Assembly (NCBI GenBank): GCA_002110485.1
Contig: MOWL01000071.1
Span: 186,001-250,000 of the forward strand
DNA: 64,000 nucleotides
Direction of reading: 5' to 3'
Source of the DNA: Emergomyces orientalis
Taxonomy: Eukaryota; Ascomycota; Eurotiomycetes; Onygenales; Ajellomycetaceae
Shown piece after piece: positions 12,369 to 24,747 of the stretch (positions are counted from its first letter, which is position 1; each line of letters opens with the position of its first letter). The position numbers and the translations under genes are program-made. The notes beneath the pieces are model-generated. The model saw only the letters and a program-made list of their open reading frames with translations. It made no database searches and was not told the DNA's origin.

Positions 12369-13857
12369 TATGGATGATTGCCATGTTTCATTTCTCTTCC
12401 ATAGGTTAAGGCCATGGTATTTGTTTTGCTCTGATTTATCATACTTTTTGAAGTCAACAGCATCATGGGATTGGATGATGTCTTCCAGGAGTCCCATCGG
12501 TGGGCGAATTTCATTTGGCATGTACATACATGTACATTGGATCTATTTTGTATTCTGCGCGTTCTCTCAGACATAACCAACCACATTGCAGAGTAACTAC
12601 ATGTTAAACATATTTGCTCCATCTTTTTTCTGCCTCATCCTTTTCTCGTTTTGCTTCCTACCCCTTTTCCTGCTGCTTTTTCGACACCAACCCTGTAGTC
12701 CACGAACTATTCCACTCTGTTGTCTTTTGCCCATGGCTCGATTTTGGAGATTTTGGCATTTTGGGGTTATTGGTAGTTTACCCTCGGGCGTGAAGCTAGT
12801 CGCTGCTTCAGCAAAGGAAGAGTTATCTTGAAAAGAAGACATCTCCATAAAATTTAGAATTACATCATATAGTATCTACTAGGTACTCCGTACAGGTCAC
12901 GAACATGTTCGTCCCGCCCCTATGTGCGTGAGCCCCTATTCCCCCGTACTTCGGGTTCGTCGTATTTCCTTAGATGTCAAAGTGGAGATTGTGCAAGGCT
13001 GGTCCGCAGCGGACTTTTAGTTGGCTATCTTTGTGGGGAAAGGCTTAGCTCAACAGACTAACCTCCAAATCCTGAGCACAAAATACTCCATGCGGCTGAT
13101 GAACTACCAGGAGTAAGTCTCAAAATCTTCTCGAATTCTGAACATCCAAAAGTATTATCTCGCCATTTGCGGCACTAGAGCTCCTCTCTCTACCCTGATG
13201 TTTTCAAAAGGAGCTACATCTCAGGATATGGGTGACTTTTCTTCTTGGAAAAGTGATGAGGAATTGGAAGATTTTAAACAAGGAAGAACTCATGGCAACA
13301 CATCATGAGTAGATAAGTTACCCAACAGAATGTACCAATCCTAGTAGGAATGAGTGGTGTGCGCTATGATAAAAGGTGGAGGGGCAGCTCGTTACACCAC
13401 CATCTGAAAGATTAATGAAAGCGGTTCGCAGCATCTATACTTGAGATATTTGAAGGGAAAAATTGGTGCCAACATATTTACCACAGAATTTGCTGTAGGG
13501 ATTGAAATTCAAACGAAATATTCCCGTATGCCAATACGATATCGAAAAGAAGCAGAAAATGGCCCAAGAATTAGCGCTGCGGCATCTTGATGACTCAGCA
13601 GCGATCTTCAGGGTCAATCCTCAAGGCGGGACGGGACTCTTCTAGACAGGCCACCTTGGAACGACCATGAACGAACGATCAAATCGTTTATTCTCTCATC
13701 TGAGAGATTGAACTACTATACTTGGACTTCCGATATGCAAATTTTTGTCCTGCTCTTGAGGGGGCTTCACATGAACAGCCGCAGGCTGGTTATTCCCTGC
13801 AAAACCTGTTGGTCGCCCCCATTTGGCCATTGAGACGTTGAATAAATCTATGTCCAA
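12369..13857. other. Spacer between the MFS gene and the zinc-cluster gene
   Basis: About 1.5 kb holding the 3' region of the transporter and the presumed promoter of the regulator. Nothing coding is recognised. A pyrimidine-rich stretch lies around 12625-12690. Confidence 0.5.
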
Positions 13858-16621
13858 ATGGATGCTACCAATATCAAGCCCACCTTCACTGACCCGTGGA
13901 GGACATCGCCGCAGAAAAGCCATGCGCGTTCAGGAGAACCCGCCAATGGGCGCATCGCTCACACGTTGACTGCTTGTACGCGGTGTAGACAGGTATATCC
14001 AACTGAGCTCCCCCTTTCCTTTACCCCAAGTGCTGCTGATGTTGTACCATATCCTTTGCCCCTCCTTTCGGTTCCACCACCCTTGAATGTGATATCTTAA
14101 GTCTTTATCCGTCATTTAAATCTGCGGCCACTGATGTGTAAGAGTGCAGAGAAAATCGAGATGCGACCCTGGAATACCTCGATGTGAGCCCTGCCAACGA
14201 TCTAATGCGAAGTGCGTATACTATGACCCCGCGAGAAATCGAACTATATCAAGGACGTATATATTGCAGTTGCGCGAAAGGATAAAAGTGCTTAGCCAGG
14301 AACTAGCCCAGGTTGAGAGCGAAATAAGCCATTGTCCTGATGCAGAACTCATGGTTCGCGGGGCAGGTCTCATAAGGTTCAAAGAAACAGATGAGTCTAG
14401 ATTTATGGGGCCGTCGAGTGGCATCGGGATTACTCGTCTCGTGATGGAAATGGCAAAGCAAAATACAGATTCGAAAAGCATTAAAGAAGTCGTGAATGAG
14501 GCCACTGCACAGGAAATCAAATACGCGTTTACCCTGGAGAGCCAAAAACCAACCTCGAAAATATATCCCATGATAAGTTCTGTTGCGGAGCCTAATCTCC
14601 CGCCGCGGGAGTTGACCTACAGACTAGTGGATATATTCATGGCCAAAGGTAAACCTCGCTCCTCGCTGCCACCTTTTAATTCCCGGCTGACTCCGTATGC
14701 CAGCTCAATACATGCTTCCCACCTTGCATGAACCTTCATTTCGTCGGGATATAGATGCTGTTCTGGACGGATCCCAGGACCCTTGTCATAATTTCCAGAC
14801 TCGGCTTGTCATTGCGATCAGCATGCAGAAGCTTAGCCCACAGTATGCAGGATTGGCGGACAGTTACTATCTGGCTGCGCTTCCTTTCTTGGATGCCTCA
14901 ATAATAAAGATGGACATATCCGCTTTGCAGTGTTTAGCGCTTATAGCCCAGTATTCATTATTAACACCAACAAGAACTGCCACATATTGGGTAGTCGGAG
15001 TTGCTGTCAAACTTTGCCAAGACCTAGGTTTAACTGATGAAACTACCATAACGAAGTCATCTTCGGGCCCACTCGATTGTCTTGAAGTAGATATGCGAAG
15101 GCGCCTATTTTGGATTATAACGTCGATGGAGTATGGCTTGGCTCATAGCCTTGGTCGCCCAAGTGCTTTCGGGGTAACCCACGATCATATAAGTGTGGAA
15201 TTCTTTTCCATGGTTGATGATCGTTTCATTACACGCGGAGGTATATTGCCCGGCAGCCAACCAATTATGAAGAAGTGCATTGCAATCCATTTCTTTAAAA
15301 TGAGACTTCTCCAGGCCGAAATCCGACGAACATTATATCTTAAAAAGCGAGATAGACCACTCGATGACAAGGACCCTTGGTTTACTAACATGTTAGCTAA
15401 ACTTGATCACTGGGTTAACTCCTGTCCCAAAAATGATGAGGGTAGCGGGCTTAGCGAGCTGTGGTAAGTGTAGATCTTTCTCTTACTTTCTTTTTTTTGC
15501 AGGATCTTTTTTTTTCTTTCTAAAATTACTGACTCGCATCAAGGTTCCAAGGTAGGCGGAATACGATGGTCATATTCATGTTTCGACCATCTCCACAGGT
15601 CCCGGAACCTTCACTCGAGGCTGCTAGGAGGTGTTATGATGTATCCATTTTCAACGTAAAAATGCATAAAACTCAAGTCGCGACAAGTTCTGTGGATCTG
15701 ACTTGGATTTTCACCCAATCCGTATTCATGGCATTGAATGCCATACTTTGGTCGCTCTCTTATCCCGCGATTCGACAGGAGCATTCCATAGAAGAGGTTA
15801 AAAACTATATTGCCCTTGCCCTGGACGTAATTATAGTGTGTGCGGAGCGATGGCCAGGGGTGGAATCTGCCCTCCAACTCTATAGAAGCCTTATTGCAGG
15901 CTGTCTAAGAGCTTATAGAACCGATGAATCTTTCGTGGTGCAGTCTCCATCTAACCGTCCCTCTCCTTCTTCGTCACATGAAATCACAACCCCTCCCCCG
16001 ATATCCAGCCCCCGCAGCGATGCTACTATTTCCGTCGCTTCATCTTGTCATACGACAATCGGGGAACGTGTGACGCCGGACCCCTCCCCATCAGCACCTC
16101 AAACAAATCCCAACCTCCTTAATCCGACACAACTTCATCCAACTTGCGTCGGTCGAGACTCATCACCTGAGTCATCAAAAGCTACTACTTCGCCAGCTCC
16201 CTTCATACCACAACTAAAATACCAGCAGTCAGTCCAGCCCGTAGAAGCTGTGGCAACGACATCGTACGCACCTTCAGCTGCCAACCATAGCGGCACCCAG
16301 TTTGACCCAAATTCCCTATATAACCATTTTCCTTCCGTGGTTCGAGGCTTACAGCACTGGGATCCGAATTATACTGCCGCTTCTACTACAGCAGGCCATC
16401 TCTCCTATTCCAATGCCAACGTTGACCCATTGTTTTGGCTAGGATCTATTGGGGACCAATACTCACAGTTTTTCAACCAGCCATATCCCACGGATGTTCG
16501 AGGACGAAGCTTAACCCAAGATGAACATATGGAACTCATGGCAAATTTGGTTCAAAATCCCCCTGAAATTTCGTACCGCATCGATGAACCTATGGCATAC
16601 TACAGCTCTGAAGTTCCATAA
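13858..16621 (+). CDS. Zn2Cys6 transcription factor with fungal MHR domain
   Basis: Predicted exons are 13858-13992, 14150-14648, 14704-15463 and 15544-16621, giving 823 residues. The zinc cluster has Cys40, 43, 50, 57, 60 and 67 (C-x2-C-x6-C-x6-C-x2-C-x6-C), and intron 1 splits it between the second and third Cys, rebuilding CTRCRQRKSRC. A short heptad-like segment (about 78-105) may dimerise. The fungal-specific regulatory domain (MHR) runs about 215-600, with LPTLHEPSF and GVAVKLCQDLGL as landmarks and a conserved block WIFTQSVFMALNAILW. The last about 220 residues are Ser/Thr/Pro/Gln-rich, typical of an activation region. It should bind CGG-containing sites in the nucleus. Its target is unknown, but the transporter upstream on the same strand is an obvious candidate. 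Confidence 0.92.
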
Positions 16622-17941
16622 ATTCACCAATGCTGCCCACGCCCTACAGATGGTTTTTGAAATCGCATATACTCCTTACACATCTGCCGTGCTGCAGTTA
16701 GCGGTATCATCAGGAGATCAGCCTTATCGAATGTGACGTGTTTATGGTGTCGCGTAATAGCCCTTTTTTTTTTTTTTTTTTTTTCTTCTCTTTAGCTGGT
16801 GTAGGACACATCGCCCTATTTTTAGAAGGCCGACATAATAATATCTATTCGGTATACTCTTGCCATAGCGGATTGCGAAAAAGGAGGAATGGCGTGTATG
16901 AACACTCATGATGATCCTTTCTTTGGCATATATCTCCTTCATTTCGTTTTGCGGGATGTTCTGTTTTTCTGGGTCTCTTTTGTTTATACCTTTGTCTATG
17001 TGATTTATGCCTGTTATGAGTATTTGGAGGGATTTTACCTCACAATACAGCAACATTTATGTTTAAATATTGGCTAGCTTCATAGGCATGCAACGGATGC
17101 CCCTAACCAACATTGTTGGTAATAATTGGCTAGCAACGCTCAATTGAAATTTCATGTTGGTTGATATACCAGTATGTTTGTTGGATTTTTAATTTGATGA
17201 TATCAATGTTAGATGCATAATTCTGCGAGTTAGTACCTCTCAAATAACTCGTCTGACCGTGGTGACATTGCCCCTGCTCAGATCCGAGGTCAACCTCGAT
17301 AGAGAGCATCACGTGATCACTAAAGTTTGGACGATGTGCAGTATGAATGCTCCTCCAGGCTGTGTTTTGCTGGCAATATTTGCACAGTACGGTATATAGA
17401 ATGTGATTATTATATGCCCTTCGTGTAATAATAGTCATTATGCTCTTCTATCCTTCCCTTTGTCGACAACCCCAAGCTGGAAACAATGCCTGCACAAACA
17501 TCCGCCCAACCTTGATCCCGCGCCAAGCACTGCAGTGCCCAAGCCCCCACGTGACGGCCCTTCCCTTTGCCGTCATCCCAGCAACCTCAACTTCGCCGTT
17601 CCTCGCTCATTCTCACCTCTTCCTTGAACAAAGGGCGTCAATCCACCACCCAGTCCAGCATCCACATTGCACTTCGTCTTCCGTATTCGATCCGGTGCCG
17701 TCAGACTAGTGCTCGAGGCTATCTGGATTCTGGCATGTGTTCTCCATAGGTTGTTGCTGAAGATCAGCCTGGGTTACGCTACCAGGGCCCTTTAATCCGT
17801 CACCCATCCCCTTCACCTTCACCTCCGCCGTCAACCCCATCGTTACTGGACCCCTGATTCGGTACGCATCTGGCGCCGGGATTACAGCAACAGCTGTGGG
17901 CTACTGGACAGACTGATCCCATCCCGCATCGCCTGGGTCTC
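16622..17941. other. Spacer and MED19 leader
   Basis: Contains a T21 run at 16764-16784, AT-rich sequence, then from about 17440 a C-rich stretch likely to be promoter and leader of MED19. Open frames at 17440-17709 reflect C-rich composition and show no family features. Confidence 0.5.
16764..16784 (+). repeat. T21 homopolymer
   Basis: Twenty-one consecutive T about 145 bases downstream of the zinc-cluster gene's stop codon. Confidence 0.9.
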
Positions 17942-19398
17942 ATGTCCGACGTACCGCAGCCTTCCTCTTTCCACGCTGGTCCTCTTCCATCACCATCCTC
18001 TCCCGCAGTCGACACGGCCAAGTCACATCAACTGCATCAGCAGAATCGCTCAAAGGATCAGACACCTCACACTCCGACCTCGCCTCCGTTGATGTCAGTC
18101 AGCGCTCAAAACTATGCCTCGAGCTTCTCCACTACTCAAACGTCACCGGCGCAGACCCTCCAACCTACTTCGCTCTCCTCCCCACCCTCCTCAGTCGCTA
18201 TGTCTACTCAGGTCTCCCAACAACCCACTGTAACGTCAACCACGTCATTTCCCACGCCGGCTAGTAGTGTTGGCGGCCATTTCGCGAACAATCACACTAT
18301 GGATGAGGCGGAAGGTACCTCGAAAATCGGCACAGCAGATGCACAGAGAAATGAACTATCATCTATGGGTAAAGAAAGTGGATTAGATTTCATGGATATC
18401 GATACTTCAGGACACAGAAGGACGGATCACGACCGGCAGAAAAGAGATGCTGGTAGAAGTTTGGATGAAAATATAATGGATTTGGATTACAGAACAGCTT
18501 CATCATCACAGGAAGAAGAGATCAGCCTGGCAGCTCTCCAGCAGGATATAGGCACTGCGTTTCATCTCTGCAAATCTTGTAAGGTCTCCCTAAGACACTG
18601 TCTTGTCTGACTTTCAGGCCCAAAACTTTCCCATTTAAAAAACAAACTGGTTTGTGAGAAATTTTCATTTTTGGGCATCATTGATGTTAACACGACTTTC
18701 CAATGCTAGCTTATGCCGCATCTGGCCCGAATCCGAGTCTAGATCTAGTATCACTCTACGGCTTAGGCCCGGTTGCTGCCTCAGTTGCTCGAACAGACCC
18801 GGTTACTGGCGAAAAGATTAACAGGTTAAGAAAGTCGTACGAGGGGAAAATCAAAGGCCTTGGCCTAGCAGGAAGGAATAAGCCCGTGAAAGCCGAACCT
18901 GGGGCACCCGGAGGATTGCGGTATCTGACACTATGGCCAGAAGAGGAGTGGCAAAACCAAAAGGTCTATGGCAAGGATATCAAAGTCGCGGAACCAGACT
19001 CTTCCTTTTTCAGACAGCAATTGAAAGCAATGAAAATGGAGCCTGGGACCTTATCTAACCATGAATTCTGGGAAGATGCGCTAGGCCATGAAAAACCACC
19101 CAAGGTGATCGCAGCCGCTGACCCATCCATGGCTAAAACGTCTGGTACCGTGCCCGGGTCTATCCGTCAGCCAATGCATACAAACGGAACTCCCCCAATG
19201 ATATCTACTCCAACCGCAGAAAACACAAGACCAAAACGCACAGGTAAGAAGCGCAGCTATAACGATAGCAGTTTCGTTGGTTACGGCGAAGGATTCCCTG
19301 ATGACGAGGCAGACTTGGAAAGCGGGCGCTACTCAAATAGTGAGGAGGGCGGCAGAGGGCCGGGAAAGAAGAAAAGAAAAAAGGTACCGCAGCGCTAG
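17942..19398 (+). CDS. MED19: Mediator subunit MED19 (Rox3 family)
   Basis: Predicted exons are 17942-18578 and 18710-19398, giving 441 residues. MED19 sits in the Mediator head/middle and links RNA polymerase II to gene-specific regulators; this is family knowledge. The N-terminal about 200 residues are Ser/Pro/Thr-rich and disordered. The Rox3 signature follows: HLCKSS spans the intron, then SLYGLGPVAASVARTDPVTG and INRLRKSYEGKIKGLGLAGR. The downstream LRYLTLWPEEEW block is also characteristic. The basic C-terminus (RPKRTGKKRSYND, then GPGKKKRKKVPQR) looks like a nuclear localisation signal. The donor at 18579 (GTAAGG) gives the right phase. The start at 17942 (MSDVPQ) resembles other fungal MED19 proteins; an upstream start is not excluded. 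Confidence 0.93.
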
Positions 19399-21120
19399 CC
19401 TTCCTCGCACTCTCGTGCGGCACAGACATTCCTTTTGCCTCGATGTACGCGTCTAATATATGTTCTGGGCAGGATCATATCTCGGGGGTGTCTCCCACCC
19501 TCACTGAACGAAGCGGTAGCTACGGCGTAGGCATGTTTGGTGTCGGCGCCCGATGACATTGATTTGAAATTAACAATGAACAGCATGAATTTTTCGAACT
19601 TACGGGAAAAAGTTTATGGTTCAAATATCGGCGTTTTTTTAATATTGGCGTTCGGGATGACGCCTTTATCTTTTTTTTTTCTCTATTCCTGCGTGTTTCG
19701 TTCTTCACTTCGTTGTAACTCAGTTTTTTGTTCATTATTACTAATTTCTTTACTGGAAATTTGCATGGTGGTGCTGGATATACCCGCCTCGATCAGACCG
19801 GCGTTATTTTGGGAGGTTTAACCAGGGATTGGCATGGAAGGAAATGCCAAGGGGGTGGTGATTTGGTTTCTTACTTTTCCCATTCCATTCTTATCTTTGT
19901 CGTTTATTTCCCTTTTTCCTTTTTTCGTTTCCTACCTTGTCATCTTATTCACCTGTGTCTCTACATTGTCCCTTGCCTTCTGATTGATTCTACTGTTTCT
20001 CTCTCGCCGTCTCTAATTTAAGCACCTGCCCTATTCGGAGGCTGCCTTGAGGGGAATTGTTTCGCTCACTGCGCGCCCCTGTGTAGTTATGAAGGTGCTT
20101 TTGCCCCATCCAGGGCTCATGGCCATTTATTTTATACTTTTCTTGATAAATTCTCATTTATCCATTTGACAATGCTCTTTTATTTTATGAATTTTGAACA
20201 AGGAAGCCTTTCTCATTTACTGCCTCCGTATCCGATTCTCTTGAACGATGCCCACGTGCTCGTCCCCCGTTATGTTACCTCCGCCTACCTGTGTCTTTAT
20301 TTCTCCGCCTTGCCTGTTATCCTTCCTTTTCCTTCAGCGTTACTCCCTTCTCCCGCCGCCATCTCCCCTGTGGTTATTATTGTCATGATTACTACTCCAT
20401 CCCTTGATGCTATTCTTTTCTCTTTTTTCTTGGCTGTATTGCCTTTCATTTTTGTTTCCCACCTTTGTTTACGTTTAGTATGGAATTGTTTGGATGCATG
20501 TCATGGCGGTATGAAGTAAGAGGTTCTTGTCATATAATTAACACTTAATTACATAGGATTTAATCAAAGTGGAAAATTAGCTGATATCTTATCACCAACC
20601 AGCCTATGTCTTTCCTCTCCCTTCTCTTATATATATAAATGCCACTCCCTCAATATTTTATCGCCTGCATTTCAAAAATATAAAATAAAATAAAATGTTG
20701 GAAAAAGGAAAAAGGAAAGAGGGAAGAGGAAGATTCATATGGAAAGTCACAGAGCGAAAGGGTAGATAGATACATTTGAAGCGCAAGCTCCATAATACCT
20801 GACTGCCTATTGCCCTTGATGTTTTGAAGAGCAATTTCAGAGTTAAACTTTCATTCGGTAGCTGTGTTGTCCACGATATTCTCTATCTTCCGAAGTTTGG
20901 AGGGAAGTTTATTGAAATGGCTACATGGTAATAGTAACTGTAGGTAAGAACTCGAGGAGCCGTGTGTTTGTCCTAAAACCCCAGCCGAGGGCTTTATCTA
21001 GTCCGATCCGCAAAAACGTGAGACACTTATCAGTCCGTTATTGAGGGTCAGGTAAGGGGCGGGGGCAGTTCCCAGGGCCTTTTTAAGAAGCGCCACTGCA
21101 AATAGTCGCCCTCCATCGAA
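19399..21120. other. Convergent spacer between MED19 and an unknown gene
   Basis: About 1.7 kb of T-rich and CT-rich sequence. Open frames such as 20166-20519 encode only Phe/Leu/Ser-rich stretches caused by the pyrimidine bias. A TA-rich stretch lies near 20627-20700. No gene is recognised. Confidence 0.5.
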
Positions 21121-21798
21121 TTAAAATCCAAATTTCCTCTCTCTATATTCCTCAAGTGTTGGGGCTGTTGCTTTTCTCCTTTCAGGATCACAAATTATCG
21201 TCTTTACAGCATCCTCCACACTCATTCTAAAGGTCACCCAGTCATCCGTCCCCTCTACCTTCTCACCATCATTTGGGTCGATTCCCAGCTTCGCAACGTT
21301 CTCTTTGCGACAAACGACCAAGATTCCATCACGCTCCCAATCTAACTTATCCACAACTACAAATACCCATCTGAACGTATCTTCCAACTTCCGTCCCACC
21401 TCTGCATCGCTCTTCTCATGTGCATCGACCGCATCCACCAGGGCCACGTGGAACTCAATCAATTGTCGAGTTTCAAAATGACCCTCTTGTGCCACTGGTT
21501 TCATTGCCCGACAGAAAAACCCTTCGTATGATGCATCTATTGCTGGGTGAAGATTCCTTCTGGGATACCAAGTCTTCCATACTACCTCAAAAACTTCTTC
21601 AAAATAAGGCCCGTGACGTTTGTATAGAGCTGTATCTTTTTTGTAGAATGAAGGGATGACCGAGGACGACAGTGAGGAGAGGGGGGCGAAGCCCTGATTA
21701 CAATAACAGTTCTTGAGGGTATGCTCCTTGAGAGATATTGACATTGAGGCACGGAAGGTACGCGCGCACATTTCAAAGCGGGTGGATTCGGAGACCAT
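21121..21798 (-). CDS. Hypothetical protein, single exon
   Basis: I do not recognise this protein. From the ATG at 21798 it has 225 residues; an in-frame ATG at 21906 would add 36 residues. The composition is normal for a soluble protein: no signal peptide or membrane helix, many Asp/Glu and aromatic residues in the second half, and a short Lys/Arg-rich end (EEYRERKFGF). Landmarks include FYKKDTALYKRHGPYFEEVF and VVWKTWYPRRNLHPAIDAS. The frame runs on with no stop for over 800 bases, which is unlikely by chance, and codon use looks like that of its neighbours. It may be a lineage-specific gene. Confidence 0.6.
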   Translation of the reverse strand: MVSESTRFEMCARTFRASMSISLKEHTLKNCYCNQGFAPLSSLSSSVIPSFYKKDTALYKRHGPYFEEVFEVVWKTWYPRRNLHPAIDASYEGFFCRAMKPVAQEGHFETRQLIEFHVALVDAVDAHEKSDAEVGRKLEDTFRWVFVVVDKLDWERDGILVVCRKENVAKLGIDPNDGEKVEGTDDWVTFRMSVEDAVKTIICDPERRKATAPTLEEYRERKFGF

Positions 21799-23412
21799 GA
21801 TGGCTTTGGTGTTATATAGGCCTTTATCAGAATTTGAATGGCGAGCTAAAGGAGTATCTGATGTATACTCTAATACTGGCGCGCACTTTTTCCACCGTCT
21901 CGTCATATGTTTTTTATGATTTTTCCCAGCGTCTCCCACTTCTGTTGGTCTCGGTGGCGTGCGCGGCGTTGGGTAAAGTCCACTGCCTTGTGAAGGCCTT
22001 TTTAAGATTCTCCCTTGTTATCCAAGGGGTAACCCAGACCTGAAACGACCATTCGTTGTTGTAGTTGTTTGCAGTGGGTACTTTAGGTACTAGTATGCGA
22101 AAAAAAAACAATAAAACAAGTTTATTAGATAGCAGTGACGCGTACGGTACGAAACGGGCCGTAGTTATAGAGACCTAGTAAAAGGAAGTGCGTGAACGGA
22201 TGACTTTGTTGAGTCATTTCTCCTGTGAACCTTCTTCCCCAGGATAGTTATCATGTGATTTATTGAGCCCTCGAAGGGATGAGGCTTAAGAATGAAATCA
22301 TGCCTTTCCAGTTTCGCAGAATGTAGCATGGCCACGTCAGGACTATTCCCCAACAAGTACCATCCAGGCCATTGCATCCGGCGCAACAGGGGCATTTATT
22401 ACCCTTGCGCACTTTCAAAAATAAAGCATACTAGTATACTAGCTGAACGGGAGTAGGCAATACTATGATTAAAGTGAATCTGGGCAATAACGAGTCAAAG
22501 GCAAAGAAGCTTGACGGAACACCAGTAACGCTTCATCTCGATGATAGAAGGATTTGATAATGTGTCAGTTAGCGTTACTAGACAAAAATTTAATACTAGT
22601 ACTACTAGTATCTATAACCATTCAATAAAAATATGCAGTGTATCTTTCTCTCGGATCCCCACAAGATATCAGTGCATTATCGTATATCAGTTTTCTTGGC
22701 TTAGCTTCCTGGGGGGAGATGAAATTGGCATTCAACATATGAATCTGGTGTCTGGTCATTTGGCATGGTGGGAATTTGAGTTTGTGAAGCGGCATCAAAC
22801 ATAGTAGCATGACTGCTGTTAAAGAATTTTTTGATTTGAATCAATGTTCCCATTTCCAGCTGGTTGGCAACAGGCTGTTGATTGTTGACTTGCTTCGCCC
22901 ACGACTTGCCCGCTCTCAGGTTTGGCTCAGAAATCCAAATAGCTATATAGTAGCTAGCTACGAGCTTCCGCTGCCAATAGAGAAGTTCAACCATCCCCAC
23001 AAATACTAATCTATGACCAGGAACGATATGGTGGAAAATGGGTCATGTGAGTAGGTGTCTAACATCTCATGCATATAATTTTTAATCGGTCAAAAAGTGT
23101 AATGTATTGCCGGCGCTATCTGGAAGCTATTCTGAGTGATGTATTATTGCACTAATTGCATGATAAGATTCAGAAGGTTCTTTCAATAATGCATGGATGT
23201 TGAAGGGCGCGCCTTTACAGAAACCGATTGGTTAATAACAATTGTGTTTTTGTCGGAGGACAAATACAAGTAACCCCACTATATGATATAGCTGAACCCC
23301 GCAGTTGTTGAGAAAAGAGATATAAAAGGCGGAATTCCTGCTGGCATTTTCATTTACAGCTATAGGTTTTCGGTTGGTCTCCCGCAGATATTCCATTCAA
23401 TAAAACTTCATC
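21799..23412. other. Divergent spacer before the HAD gene
   Basis: About 1.6 kb between the unknown minus-strand gene and the plus-strand HAD gene. No coding region is recognised. The last 100 bases look like a core promoter (see the TATA entry). Confidence 0.5.
23331..23337 (+). promoter_or_regulatory. TATA box of the HAD gene
   Basis: TATAAAA in the context GAGATATAAAAGGCGG, 82 bases upstream of the start codon at 23413. Good match and spacing for a fungal core promoter. Confidence 0.55.
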
Positions 23413-24249
23413 ATGGCGCCCAATCCCCCCTTAACCTCGTTTTCCGTCCTTTCTTTTGATATTTACGGCACACTAATTGACTGGGAGAAGGGAATCATCG
23501 ACGGCCTTAAACCACTCGCTGCCCGACTCCCAGATTCACATCCCCTGAAATCAGACCATGTTGCTCTTGGCTTGGCTTTGAATAAATATGAACGTATTTT
23601 TCAAAGGGAGAACCCAAAACAAACATATGATTTGATCCTCAAAGCTTCATACGAAACCCTCACAAAGGAGCTACAGGCTTTCCCAGCAGCCACGGATACG
23701 GAAGACCCATCCTCCCTTCTAGACAAAAAGGCAACCATTTTCGGAGCAAGCATTGGCAATTGGCCAGCATTCCCGGATACCGTTGAAGCTATGCGAAAAT
23801 TGAAGAAACGCTATAAGCTTGTGCCTGTAACGAATGTGGATCGTGCCCATTTCCAGAAAACGCTCCACGGCCCGTTAGGCGGAGTGCACGAAGGGCTAAA
23901 AGAAGGGGAGCCCTTTTTCGATGCCGTATATACAGCGCAGGACATCGGGTCTTATAAACCCGACCCCCGAAACTTTGAATACCTGTTATCGCATTTGAAA
24001 TCAGAGTTTGGAGTAGAGAAAGATGGTGTCCTGCATGTTGCGCAAAGCTTGTTCCACGATCATGAGCCCGCGAAACAATTTGGGATGCAAAGTGCATGGA
24101 TCGCGAGAGGGGGTGGAGGAGATGGAATGGGGGGAGAAGTCGCCGAATATCGTGGGGGTGAGAATCCGAAAGTTGCGTTTGGATGGCAATTCAATACCCT
24201 GGGTGAGCTGGCAGAGGCTATGGAAAAGGAAGTGGAAAAAGGGGTCTGA
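23413..24249 (+). CDS. HAD-superfamily hydrolase, haloacid dehalogenase type II-like
   Basis: A single exon of 278 residues. HAD motif I is SFDIYGTLIDW with the nucleophile Asp16; the DxYGT form is that of type II 2-haloacid dehalogenases rather than phosphatases (DxDxT). The motif II region is VPVTNVDRAHF, the motif III lysine is in SYKPDPRNFEYLL, and the C-terminal acidic region is around VAQSLFHDHEPAKQFG. Length is typical of fungal members. These enzymes use an aspartyl ester to cleave small 2-substituted acids, but most fungal copies have no tested substrate. No targeting signal is seen. The Kozak context (ATCATGG) is good and a TATA box lies 82 bases upstream. Confidence 0.9.
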   Translation: MAPNPPLTSFSVLSFDIYGTLIDWEKGIIDGLKPLAARLPDSHPLKSDHVALGLALNKYERIFQRENPKQTYDLILKASYETLTKELQAFPAATDTEDPSSLLDKKATIFGASIGNWPAFPDTVEAMRKLKKRYKLVPVTNVDRAHFQKTLHGPLGGVHEGLKEGEPFFDAVYTAQDIGSYKPDPRNFEYLLSHLKSEFGVEKDGVLHVAQSLFHDHEPAKQFGMQSAWIARGGGGDGMGGEVAEYRGGENPKVAFGWQFNTLGELAEAMEKEVEKGV

Positions 24250-24747
24250 TGTGGACGTGACGAACCAGCCTGGGATCGAGGATAATACGACGAGTAGTTA
24301 TACCAATGAGCGCATCTACTGGTAACCTGTTCATGTAAATATGGTGGCAATGAATCAATGATAAATTTTTAAAGAAGGCCATAACCCAACCTTTTATTAG
24401 TCACATTGAATGTGGGTCATGTCTCCAATGGCCCATTCTGTGCAATGACAATGGGGGTGATAAGATAAGCACCCAACCTGTGTCATCTTCCACTCCGCTC
24501 TGACCAACTCCTATTTGAGCCACCGTGCTTTGAACTACAGACAGGGATATGTGGGTCTCGAATCGCTTTAAACCATTTTTCAACCACATGCTCAGGGGCC
24601 TGAGGGGCCGGGCGGGACCCGTGAGGAGTTCTATTCAATTGATCAAACGATCATAGCAGTCTCTACTCCATATCGCAAATACATATATATATAAAACATT
24701 TGTGTATCCCACCTATTCATGTCGCCTGCCGTCGTATCTCAAATTTT
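24250..24747. other. Convergent 3' spacer
   Basis: About 500 bases between the stop codons of the HAD gene and threonine synthase. Nothing coding is seen. It contains AT-rich tracts (TATATATATAAAA near 24685) that may serve polyadenylation on either strand. Confidence 0.5.

Noticed and set aside
17440..17709. 89-residue frame before MED19
   Set aside because: C-rich leader sequence; it does not join the MED19 frame and shows no conserved segment.
20166..20519. 117-residue open frame downstream of MED19
   Set aside because: Rich in Phe, Leu, Ser and Pro from pyrimidine bias, with no family features; it lies in a convergent 3' spacer.
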